DNA of 64,000 nucleotides from Prevotella sp. E13-27 (lineage in GTDB: Bacteria; Bacteroidota; Bacteroidia; Bacteroidales; Bacteroidaceae), in assembly GCF_023217965.1 (NCBI RefSeq), contig NZ_JALPSC010000001.1, forward strand, positions 496,001-560,000. The letters are read 5' to 3'. Position 1 is the stretch's first letter. Every line of letters begins with the position of its first letter. Shown in pieces: positions 19,739-27,379 of the stretch. The position numbers were made by a program, and so were the translations under genes. The notes beneath the pieces were generated by a model. The model was not told the DNA's origin, did no database searches, and was given only the letters and a program-made list of their open reading frames with translations.

Positions 19739-19782
19739 CTAGGCATTCCTAGGTTATCCTAGGCAACCCTAGGTTTTCCTAA
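19739..19782. repeat. CTAG array with 10-bp period, pflB-pflA spacer
   Basis: CTAG starts at 19739, 19749, 19759 and 19769, with a degenerate CTAA at 19779; every step is exactly 10 bp. The context is mostly CCTAGG. The array begins 2 bp after the pflB stop codon. Confidence 0.85.
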
Positions 19783-19795
19783 ATAATAATATAGT

Positions 19796-20623
19796 ATGAC
19801 TAGTAGAGGCTATATCCATTCTACCGAATCCTTCGGCTCCGTTGACGGGCCGGGGATTCGGTTTTTGATTTTCCTGCAGGGCTGCCACATGCGCTGCCGC
19901 TTCTGCCACAACCCAGACACCTGGAAAGTAGTTTCAGCAGGAAGCAGTTCTATAGAAAGCGGTTCTGTAGGAAGTAGTTCGGCAGGAAACGGTTCTGTAG
20001 GGAGTAGTTCGGCAGGAAACGGTTCTGTAGGATGTGGCACTGCCACATCAGTAGAAGACCTCCTCAACAAGGCAGAGCGTTATCGCAGCTATTGGGGAGC
20101 AGATGGCGGCATCACTGTCTCTGGTGGTGAAGCTCTTCTGCAGATAGACTTCCTCATCGACCTATTTGAAGAAGCCCATCGCCGTGGCATCAATACCTGT
20201 CTCGACACATCAGCTCAGCCATTCACCCGCGAAGAGCCATTCTTCTCGAAGTTCGAACGACTGATGCAGAGCACCGACCTGATACTTCTCGACATCAAGC
20301 ATATTGACAGCCAGCGTCACCAATGGCTCACAGGACATAAAAACGAAAACATACTCGACTGCGCCCGCTATCTCTCCGATACAGGCAAGCCCGTATGGAT
20401 TCGTCACGTGCTGGTGCCAGGCGTTACCGACGACGAAGAGCAGCTGAAACAGTTGCGTCAGTTCATTGATACGCTCAATAACGTAAAGAAGGTAGAGGTG
20501 CTACCCTATCATACTCTCGGCACTTTCAAATGGCAACAGCTGGGCATCGACTACACGCTAAAAGACACCCCTGTGCCGACAAAGGAACAAACTGAAAAAG
20601 CAGAAGCTATACTTATAAAATAA
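19796..20623 (+). CDS. pflA: Pyruvate formate-lyase activating enzyme (radical SAM) with a repeat insertion
   Basis: This 275-residue radical SAM enzyme installs the glycyl radical on PflB. The [4Fe-4S] motif is C30-x3-C34-x2-C37 (GCHMRCRFC). SAM-binding features include the GGITVSGGEALLQ stretch and later LLDIKHIDS and HVLVPGVTDD. Just after the cluster loop (about residues 47-80) is a Gly/Ser/Asn-rich insertion encoded by 15-bp repeats, which accounts for the extra length over the ~245-residue family norm. The insertion keeps frame and the flanking enzyme is intact, so the protein is probably functional with a flexible surface loop. It forms an operon with pflB. Confidence 0.94.
   Translation: MTSRGYIHSTESFGSVDGPGIRFLIFLQGCHMRCRFCHNPDTWKVVSAGSSSIESGSVGSSSAGNGSVGSSSAGNGSVGCGTATSVEDLLNKAERYRSYWGADGGITVSGGEALLQIDFLIDLFEEAHRRGINTCLDTSAQPFTREEPFFSKFERLMQSTDLILLDIKHIDSQRHQWLTGHKNENILDCARYLSDTGKPVWIRHVLVPGVTDDEEQLKQLRQFIDTLNNVKKVEVLPYHTLGTFKWQQLGIDYTLKDTPVPTKEQTEKAEAILIK
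19940..20029. repeat. In-frame 15-bp tandem repeat inside pflA
   Basis: Six 15-bp units at 19940, 19955, 19970, 19985, 20000 and 20015 alternate two types, GGAAGTAGTTCGGCA-like and GGAAACGGTTCTGTA-like. They form a 30-bp higher-order unit. The last two 30-bp copies differ at a single base, a sign of recent duplication. The encoded unit is GSSSA-GNGSV. Confidence 0.9.
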
Positions 20624-20666
20624 TAGTTAGCACAATAAAAACAGCGCTAAATACGTTAGAATAAAC

Positions 20667-21602
20667 GTGTTAAGGCGATTTTTAGTCATATTAACCTTAG
20701 TATTGACCTTGTCAGAGGCAAATGCTCAATACGATCCATCGTTCAGTCACTACTGGGCGATGGAAACTTCATATAACCCTGCTGCCGTTGGCAAACAGAA
20801 CAAGCTGAATGTAGCAGTGGCATACAATATGACCCTCACGGGGTTTGAACACAACCCAAATACAATGTATGCTTCGGCAGACCTGCCCTTCTATTTCATT
20901 GGAGCATACCACGGCATAGGTGCAAAGTTCATGAGCGACAAGATAGGTCTGTTCTCGCACAACAGTTTTGCACTTCAATATGCAATTAAAATGAAAATCT
21001 TTGGCGGTACGCTAAACATTGGCGTACAGCCCACTCTCATAGGTGAGAACTTCGACGGTACAAAGCTGGAACTTGAAGAGGCTGGCGACGAAGCTTTCTC
21101 AACATCTCAGATAACAGGTTCAGCCTTCGACCTCGGAGCTGGAATATACTACATGCACCGCAACTGGTATGCAGGATTCTCGCTTATGCACGCCTTTGCA
21201 CCCACCGTAGAACTCGGCGAAACAAACGAATTAGAGATAGCAAGAACATATTATTTCACTGCTGGAGGCAATATTCGGCTCAGAAATCCGTTTCTTTCAG
21301 TACAGCCCTCAGTGTTAGGACGCTCCGACGGCGTTGGCTATCGTGCCGACATAACAGGCCGTCTCACCTATCAGCACGAGGGTCGGATGATGTACTTCGG
21401 ACTGGGCTATAGCCCCACGAACTCGGTAACGGTATATGTAGGAGGCTACTTCCACGGAATGAAGATTGGCTACAGCTACGAAGCCTACACTAATGGGGTA
21501 AGCCTTGGCAACGGAAGCCACGAACTGCTTGTAGGCTATCAGACGGACATCAACCTTTTCAAGAAAGGACGGAACCGTCACCAGTCAGTAAGACTACTGT
21601 AA
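20667..21602 (+). CDS. porP: T9SS outer-membrane protein, PorP/SprF family
   Basis: This 311-residue protein of the PorP/SprF family is associated with the type IX secretion machine and gliding apparatus in the outer membrane. It starts with GTG (MLRRFLVILTLVLTLSEANA) and has a type I signal peptide. The mature start QYDPSFSHYWAMETSYNPAA is the family hallmark (an N-terminal repeat with YNPAAVG). The rest is predicted beta-strands with alternating aromatic residues. It heads the run porP-gldK-gldL-gldM-gldN, with 65 nt to gldK. No consensus promoter was seen in the 43-nt gap after pflA, so read-through from pflBA is possible. Confidence 0.88.
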   Translation: MLRRFLVILTLVLTLSEANAQYDPSFSHYWAMETSYNPAAVGKQNKLNVAVAYNMTLTGFEHNPNTMYASADLPFYFIGAYHGIGAKFMSDKIGLFSHNSFALQYAIKMKIFGGTLNIGVQPTLIGENFDGTKLELEEAGDEAFSTSQITGSAFDLGAGIYYMHRNWYAGFSLMHAFAPTVELGETNELEIARTYYFTAGGNIRLRNPFLSVQPSVLGRSDGVGYRADITGRLTYQHEGRMMYFGLGYSPTNSVTVYVGGYFHGMKIGYSYEAYTNGVSLGNGSHELLVGYQTDINLFKKGRNRHQSVRLL

Positions 21603-21667
21603 AGCCACATACGAGTAGTAAGCAGTAAACGAAAGAAGAACAATTGAATATTGAAGATTAAACATAT

Positions 21668-23125
21668 ATGAAGAAAACAGTTATTTTAGCGCTCTGCCTG
21701 ACAACGATTATCATGTTGTCATCATGCTTTGGTGGAAAGACCACCACTGCTACTGGCGGCGAGCTAACAGGATCAGGTGGTCGTTCTTTCTCTGAGCCAG
21801 CTCCTTACGGAATGGTTCTCATTAAGCGCGGACATCTTCGCATGGGATTAGAGAGCACAGACTCACTATGGGGCAAGCAGACTCCTGTACGCGACATTTC
21901 TGTAGATGGTTTCTGGATGGACGACACAGAGATAACAAACTCTGAATACCGACAGTTCGTCAACTACGTGCGTGACTCCATCATCCGCGAGCGCCTGGCA
22001 GATCCAAACTATGGCGGCGACGAGAGCTATAAGATTGAGGAAGACAAGAACGGTGATCCCGTCAAGCCTCATCTCAATTGGAAGAAGGCTCTTCCACGCA
22101 AGCCAAACGAGGACGAACAGCGCGCACTGGAGAGCGTCTATGTCACCAATCCTGTCACAGGCGAGAAGCTCCTCGATGCAAGTCAGATGAACTATCGCTA
22201 TGAAATCTACGACTATACGGCTGCTGCTCTTCGCCGCAACCGTCTCAACCCATCGGAGCGCAATCTGAACACAGACATTCAGGCAAATCCCGAGGAACAG
22301 GTATGGATATCAAAGGACACAGCATATATTGATGACGAGGGCAAGATCGTGCGCCAGACCATCAACCGACAGCTGACAGGTCCTTGGGACTTCCTTAACA
22401 CATACATTGTTAATATATACCCCGACACCACATGCTGGGTCAACGACTTCCCCAATGCAGACAACGAGGTATATATGCGCAACTATTTCTCTAACCCTGC
22501 ATACAACGACTATCCTTGTGTCGGCGTTACATGGGAGCAGGCAAATGCCTTCTGCGCATGGCGCACCGAATTTCTCCTCAAGGGTCTAGGCCCGGCAGCA
22601 CGCTATGTGCAGCGCTATCGTCTCCCGACAGAGGCTGAGTGGGAGTATGCCGCACGCGGCAAAGAGCAGAACGAGTTCCCATGGGAGAATGAGGATGTTG
22701 CAAGCGGAAAAGGATGCTTCTTTGCAAACTTCAAGCCAGACAATGGTAACTATACCAAGGACGGCAACCTCATAACAAGCAAGGTCGGCATATACTCTGC
22801 AAACACCAACGGTCTCTTCGACATGGCAGGCAACGTGGCTGAGTGGACATCGACAATTTATACAGAGGCTGGCATTGAAGCGATGAATGACATCAACCCT
22901 CAGCTCAGCTATAATGCAGCCCTTGAGGATCCCTATCGTCTGAAGAAGAAGTCTGTTCGCGGCGGATCATGGAAGGACCCTGAGAGCTACATTCGTTCTG
23001 CATGGCGCAGCAGCGAATATCAGAACCAGCCCCGCTCATATATAGGCTTCCGCTGCGTGCGCTCATTGGCAAACACCAGCAGCGAGAAGGCAAAACCTGT
23101 GAAAGCATCGGCAAAGAGAAGATAA
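21668..23125 (+). CDS. gldK: T9SS lipoprotein GldK/PorK
   Basis: This 485-residue outer-membrane lipoprotein forms the periplasmic PorK/PorN ring of the T9SS. The signal peptide ends in a lipobox (IIMLSSC, C20). The body resembles formylglycine-generating enzyme/sulfatase-modifying factor folds: YGMVLIKRGHLRMG, DGFWMDDTEITNSEYRQF, RLPTEAEWEYAARG, GLFDMAGNVAEWT and SVRGGSWKD. The cluster position and partners (gldL, gldM, gldN directly downstream) separate it from ordinary FGE enzymes. The C-terminus is short and basic (KPVKASAKRR). Confidence 0.94.
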   Translation: MKKTVILALCLTTIIMLSSCFGGKTTTATGGELTGSGGRSFSEPAPYGMVLIKRGHLRMGLESTDSLWGKQTPVRDISVDGFWMDDTEITNSEYRQFVNYVRDSIIRERLADPNYGGDESYKIEEDKNGDPVKPHLNWKKALPRKPNEDEQRALESVYVTNPVTGEKLLDASQMNYRYEIYDYTAAALRRNRLNPSERNLNTDIQANPEEQVWISKDTAYIDDEGKIVRQTINRQLTGPWDFLNTYIVNIYPDTTCWVNDFPNADNEVYMRNYFSNPAYNDYPCVGVTWEQANAFCAWRTEFLLKGLGPAARYVQRYRLPTEAEWEYAARGKEQNEFPWENEDVASGKGCFFANFKPDNGNYTKDGNLITSKVGIYSANTNGLFDMAGNVAEWTSTIYTEAGIEAMNDINPQLSYNAALEDPYRLKKKSVRGGSWKDPESYIRSAWRSSEYQNQPRSYIGFRCVRSLANTSSEKAKPVKASAKRR

Positions 23126-23164
23126 TAACGAAATATCGAGAAAACGAAACAATAAATTATCACA

Positions 23165-23992
23165 ATGACACAGTATAGCAAATTCAATATTATCTATCGT
23201 CTGCAGAAGTGGCTTGACAGCGTACCTGGACAGACGTTCATGAACTACGCATACAGCTGGGGTGCATCTATCGTTATTCTCGGTGCACTTTTCAAACTGA
23301 CCCACCTTCCGGGAGCAAACTTCATGTTGTTCCTCGGCATGGGCACTGAGGTTCTGGTATTCTTCATTGCTGGTTTCGACCGTCCATTTGACAAGACAGA
23401 AGACGGCAAAGACCTGCCTACGCATGTTGTTGACACCGACGAGGCTGAGCCAACTATTGCTGGCGGAAATGTGACAGGAGGAAACGTGGCTGGCGGAACA
23501 ATCGTCATCGGTGGCGGTGGAAGCAATGTTTCTGGAGAACAGCCTACCGAAGGCGGTACTATCAGCTTTGGTGATGGCAGTGCTGTGACAGGTGGAGGAG
23601 TCATTGGTGGTGGAGTCATTGGCGGTGGCGTTATTGGTGGCGTTACAGCAACTCCAGAAGTGCCTGAGATTGACGGTGAGGCCATGGAAGAGGCAACGAC
23701 CAACTATGTTGAAGAACTTAAGAAGCTCACCGAGACCCTCCAGAAAGTATCCGCACAGAGCGAGCGTCTTACTCGCGACTCAGAGGAGATGGAGAATCTC
23801 AACCGTACTCTCACCGGCATCTGCAAGGTATATGAGATGCAACTCAAGGGAGCCAGTCAGCAGATCGGCACCATCGACGAGATTAATGATCAGACCCGAA
23901 AGATGGCAGAACAGATTGCTGAACTCAACAAGATCTATGCACGCATGATTGAGGCAATGACGACAAACATGCCCAAGGCACCTATCGTATAA
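23165..23992 (+). CDS. gldL: T9SS inner-membrane motor protein GldL/PorL
   Basis: This 275-residue GldL works with GldM as the proton-driven motor of the type IX system. Two transmembrane helices lie at about residues 29-47 and 51-70 (the NYAYSWGASIVILGALFKL and FMLFLGMGTEVLVFFIAGF segments). The second contains the membrane glutamate (GTEVLV) expected for proton coupling. A long Gly/Val/Thr-rich linker (about 98-165) includes three GGGVI repeats. A coiled-coil C-terminal region follows (NYVEELKKLTETLQKVSAQS). The repeat-built linker is the unusual part; otherwise it is a standard member of the cluster. Confidence 0.93.
   Translation: MTQYSKFNIIYRLQKWLDSVPGQTFMNYAYSWGASIVILGALFKLTHLPGANFMLFLGMGTEVLVFFIAGFDRPFDKTEDGKDLPTHVVDTDEAEPTIAGGNVTGGNVAGGTIVIGGGGSNVSGEQPTEGGTISFGDGSAVTGGGVIGGGVIGGGVIGGVTATPEVPEIDGEAMEEATTNYVEELKKLTETLQKVSAQSERLTRDSEEMENLNRTLTGICKVYEMQLKGASQQIGTIDEINDQTRKMAEQIAELNKIYARMIEAMTTNMPKAPIV
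23591..23644. repeat. In-frame 15-bp repeat in the gldL linker
   Basis: GGTGGAGGAGTCATT-like units begin at 23591, 23606 and 23621, with a partial fourth at 23636. They encode GGGVI three times, then GGV. The units are in frame and the third-position changes are synonymous. Confidence 0.85.
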
Positions 23993-24002
23993 AACATAAT
24001 GT

Positions 24003-24066
24003 CCATAAAACCCATAAAGCCCAAAAGGCCCATTAACCCTACAAAGCCCATAAAACCCAACAGAAC
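24003..24066. repeat. 9-bp periodic CCATAAA array, gldL-gldM spacer
   Basis: Units of the form CCCATAAAR recur with CC/CT at 24003, 24012, 24021, 24030, 24039, 24048 and 24057, every step 9 bp. The gldM ATG at 24067 follows at the end of the array. The array carries stop codons, so it is a spacer rather than coding sequence. Confidence 0.85.
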
Positions 24067-25632
24067 ATGGCAATAAAGAAAAGACCAGTATCTCCCCGCC
24101 AGAAGATGATCAACCTCATGTATGTAGTGTTGATGGCTATGCTGGCGCTGAACGTCTCAAACGAGGTGCTCAACGGCTTTGACATAGTAGAGAAAAGCCT
24201 CAGCCGCACCACAGAGAACTCAGCAAAGGAGAATCTTGCCATTTATGAAGACTTTGATCAGCAGATGAAAGCCAATCCGCAGAAGGTAAAAGAGTGGTAT
24301 GACAAAGCTCAGATGGTTCGCCACATGAGTGACTCACTCTACGATTTCGCTTCTGAACTGAAGTTAGCTATCGCCCGTGAAGCTGACGGCAAGAACGGTG
24401 ACCCGGCAAATATTCAAAGCAAGGAAGACCTCGAGGCTGCAAACCAGGTTATGCTTGCACCTGGGCGTGGTCGTGGTGAAGAGCTTCGCAAAGCCATCGA
24501 CTCATTCCGCGAGCGCATGGTGAAGATGGTACCTGACACAGCTCAGCAGAAGCTCATTGCCAGCAACCTCACGACAGAAGTGCCCAAGAGTGCCACTACA
24601 CTGGCAAAGACATGGCAGGAATACATGTTCGAGGCCATGCCTGCCGCAGCTGCAGTAACGCTTCTCTCAAAGCTGCAAAACGATGTGCGCTATGCAGAGG
24701 GAGAGGTGCTCCACACGCTTGTTCAGAATATAGACGTAAAGGACATACGTGTGAATGCTCTTGAAGCATTTGTCATTCCGAACTCCCAGACCATCGTCCG
24801 TGGCGACAAGTTCTCCGCTCACATCGTGATGGCAGCCGTCGATACCACACAGATTCCTGATGTATATATAGGCAACCAGAAGATGGAGCTAAAGGACAAC
24901 CTATATGAGACTATCTGTGGACGCACGGGCGACTTCACGCTTGCCGGACATATCGAGACAGTGAATGGCAATGGTGACAAGATACGTCGCGACTTCTCTC
25001 AGAAATACACCGTTGTGGATCCAAGTGCTACGGTTAGTGCCGACCTCATGAACATGCTCTATGCCGGATACTCAAATCCGTTGAGCATTTCTGTCCCAGG
25101 TGTACCTCTTAACAAGATCTCAGCCACAATGACAAACGGTACGCTGACACCTGTAGGTCCTGGCAAGTTCATTGCCCGTCCGTCAAAGATTGGACAAGAT
25201 GCTACCATCACAGTTGTATCGACCAATACTGGCAGACCACAGCAGATGGGACAGTTCACCTTCCGTGTGCGTAAGTTGCCTGATCCTACGCCATATATTG
25301 ACATGAAAGACGAAAAAGGCAATCCTGTACGCTTCAAAGGCGGTGGCATGGCAAAAGCCAACCTCATGTCTATTGGTGGCATTGGTGCAGCCATTGACGA
25401 CGGCATTCTCGACATTGGTTTCCGTGTTCTCTCGTTTGAGACAGTGTTCTATGACAACATGGGTAACGCCGTGCCTATGGTAGGTGAAGGTGACAAGTTC
25501 TCTGCACGTCAGAAAGACACTTTCCGCAAGCTGACACGTAACCGCCGTTTCTACATCTCGCGTGTGAAGGCCATCGGTCCTGACGGAATAGAACGCACGC
25601 TGCCTACTTCAATGGAAATTATCGTGAAATAA
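24067..25632 (+). CDS. gldM: T9SS motor/stalk protein GldM/PorM
   Basis: This 521-residue GldM is anchored in the inner membrane by one N-terminal helix (MINLMYVVLMAMLALNVSNEVL, about 14-35). It spans the periplasm to contact the PorK/N ring. The N-terminal stretch AIKKRPVSPRQKMINLMY is highly typical. The periplasmic domains include TEVPKSATTLAKTWQEYMF and the C-terminal IDDGILDIGFRVLSFETVFYDN. It overlaps no neighbour and lies 14 nt before gldN. Its start is at the end of a 9-bp repeat array. Confidence 0.95.
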   Translation: MAIKKRPVSPRQKMINLMYVVLMAMLALNVSNEVLNGFDIVEKSLSRTTENSAKENLAIYEDFDQQMKANPQKVKEWYDKAQMVRHMSDSLYDFASELKLAIAREADGKNGDPANIQSKEDLEAANQVMLAPGRGRGEELRKAIDSFRERMVKMVPDTAQQKLIASNLTTEVPKSATTLAKTWQEYMFEAMPAAAAVTLLSKLQNDVRYAEGEVLHTLVQNIDVKDIRVNALEAFVIPNSQTIVRGDKFSAHIVMAAVDTTQIPDVYIGNQKMELKDNLYETICGRTGDFTLAGHIETVNGNGDKIRRDFSQKYTVVDPSATVSADLMNMLYAGYSNPLSISVPGVPLNKISATMTNGTLTPVGPGKFIARPSKIGQDATITVVSTNTGRPQQMGQFTFRVRKLPDPTPYIDMKDEKGNPVRFKGGGMAKANLMSIGGIGAAIDDGILDIGFRVLSFETVFYDNMGNAVPMVGEGDKFSARQKDTFRKLTRNRRFYISRVKAIGPDGIERTLPTSMEIIVK

Positions 25633-25645
25633 ATAATCTATCTAT

Positions 25646-26710
25646 ATGAGACGACTTTTTTTAATGTTAATGATATCGCTGATTGCCGGCACTATGGCTG
25701 CCCAGCCAAAGAAGAGCCGTGTTCAGCAGAACAACAAGACTGCTGTTCAACAGGCACAGCAGAGCAAGACTGCTCAGGGTGGCATGACACAGCGCATGCG
25801 CATCATGTATCCTACGGCTGTTGACATGCCTGAGGATGTGGTTTGGCGCCGTGATATTTACCGTGAAGTGGATCTCAACATAGGAGAGAACTCAGGCCTC
25901 TACCACCCCACAGAGCCAATAGGCAAGCAGATGAACCTGTTCACCTATGTCTTCAAACTGGCACTCAACGGATATATTCCTGTTTACGAGTATCGCCTTG
26001 ATGGTAATGAGGTGCTCGATGCAACTGCCAAGGTTGACATGAAGACCGTGCTTGACAACTATCACATCTTCTATGAAGAAACCGACGGTAAGCTGAAGGT
26101 TGACAACAGCGACATACCATCGGCAGAGGTAAAGATGTACTACCTGAAAGAGAGTGCCTACTATGATCAGGCAAACTCATCGTTCCATATCAAGGTATTG
26201 GCAATCTGCCCAGTGATGATTCGCGAAGACGACTTCGGTGGCGAGTCTGCCAAGTACCCGTTGTTCTGGGTAAAATACAGTGACGTTGAGCCCTTCCTCA
26301 GCCGCCAGTCGGTGATGACGAGTGACAAGAACAATGCTGCTACAATGACTCTTGATGACTACTTCACTCTCAATCGCTATAAAGGCAAGATATACAAGAC
26401 CAACAACATGCTAGGCAAGACACTTGCACAGATTGCTGGTAACGACTCTACGAAGATGTCAGCAGAGCAGAAGCGCATAGAAGCCGAACTGGAGGCCTTC
26501 CGTAACAACATCTTCGGAGACAAGGCAAAGCGCGACTCTCTCGACAGCATCGCCAGCATCGACCCCAAGCAACTGAAAAAGACAAAGGCTAAAGCACGCT
26601 CATCTACTGAGCAGAAGAAAGAGAAGGTCACAAAGACAAAGACATCACGTGCCAAGAGCAGCAGCTCGTCATCAGGCTCACTTATCAGCGTACGCCGTCA
26701 AAGACATTAA
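25646..26710 (+). CDS. gldN: T9SS ring protein GldN/PorN
   Basis: This 354-residue periplasmic protein pairs with GldK in the T9SS ring. A signal peptide (MRRLFLMLMISLIAGTMAAQ) precedes a Gln-rich linker (about 20-50), then the family core with DVVWRRDIYREVDL, LFTYVFKLALNGYIPVYEY and KMYYLKESAYYD. The C-terminal ~60 residues are Lys/Ser-rich and probably disordered. It ends the gldKLMN set. Confidence 0.93.
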   Translation: MRRLFLMLMISLIAGTMAAQPKKSRVQQNNKTAVQQAQQSKTAQGGMTQRMRIMYPTAVDMPEDVVWRRDIYREVDLNIGENSGLYHPTEPIGKQMNLFTYVFKLALNGYIPVYEYRLDGNEVLDATAKVDMKTVLDNYHIFYEETDGKLKVDNSDIPSAEVKMYYLKESAYYDQANSSFHIKVLAICPVMIREDDFGGESAKYPLFWVKYSDVEPFLSRQSVMTSDKNNAATMTLDDYFTLNRYKGKIYKTNNMLGKTLAQIAGNDSTKMSAEQKRIEAELEAFRNNIFGDKAKRDSLDSIASIDPKQLKKTKAKARSSTEQKKEKVTKTKTSRAKSSSSSSGSLISVRRQRH

Positions 26711-26739
26711 TCATTTTCTATAAAACGTTTTATTAGCTT

Positions 26740-27354
26740 ATGAAGAAATTTTTTACAACTATGGTAGTTGCCCTCACATTGATGGCACTGCCTGCACAGG
26801 CTCAGCTCGGACTGGGCTGGGGTCTCCGTGGAGGTCTTAACCTTGTAAGCATGTCATCAGACGAGAGCACATTTGACTCTTCGAACCGTGCCGGATGGTT
26901 CTTTGGTCCTACCGCAAAGTTCACTATCCCCTTGATTGGCATTGGTCTTGACGTGTCTGCACTTTATGACCAGCGCACCTCAGAATTCGAAGGTCAGTCA
27001 GTTAAGGAGCAGAACGTATTCATCCCCATCAACCTTCGTTATCAGGTCGGCCTTGGCAGCGTAGCAAGCGCTTTCGTAAAGGCTGGTCCACAGTTCGGTT
27101 GGAACATCGGCAGCAAGACATATGCAGCTGTAAAAGATGGTAATACTGGTGAGTTTAAACTGAAGGACTCAAATACCAGTATTAACCTTGGCGTAGGCAT
27201 CAACGCCCTTAGCCACCTTGAAATAGGCATCAACTACAACATTGTGCTTGGCAAGACAGGTGACCTCACTGTAAAGGATGCTGCCACTAATGCTTACAAC
27301 AACAGCAAGTCACGCACCAACGCATGGCAGCTTAACGTAGCATACTTCTTCTAA
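26740..27354 (+). CDS. Small outer-membrane beta-barrel protein (porin family)
   Basis: This 204-residue protein has a signal peptide (MKKFFTTMVVALTLMALPAQAQ). The rest is short beta-strands with Gly and aromatic residues (GWGLRGGLNLVSM, WFFGPTAKFTIPL, HLEIGINYNIVLG) and ends YFF, a C-terminal aromatic typical of outer-membrane barrels. It resembles the Bacteroidetes outer-membrane beta-barrel family (about eight strands). It follows gldN by 29 nt, so a link to the T9SS (as for PorT-like barrels) is possible, but I do not recognise it specifically. Confidence 0.75.
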   Translation: MKKFFTTMVVALTLMALPAQAQLGLGWGLRGGLNLVSMSSDESTFDSSNRAGWFFGPTAKFTIPLIGIGLDVSALYDQRTSEFEGQSVKEQNVFIPINLRYQVGLGSVASAFVKAGPQFGWNIGSKTYAAVKDGNTGEFKLKDSNTSINLGVGINALSHLEIGINYNIVLGKTGDLTVKDAATNAYNNSKSRTNAWQLNVAYFF

Positions 27355-27379
27355 AGATTCAGACACAAACAGTAACAGT

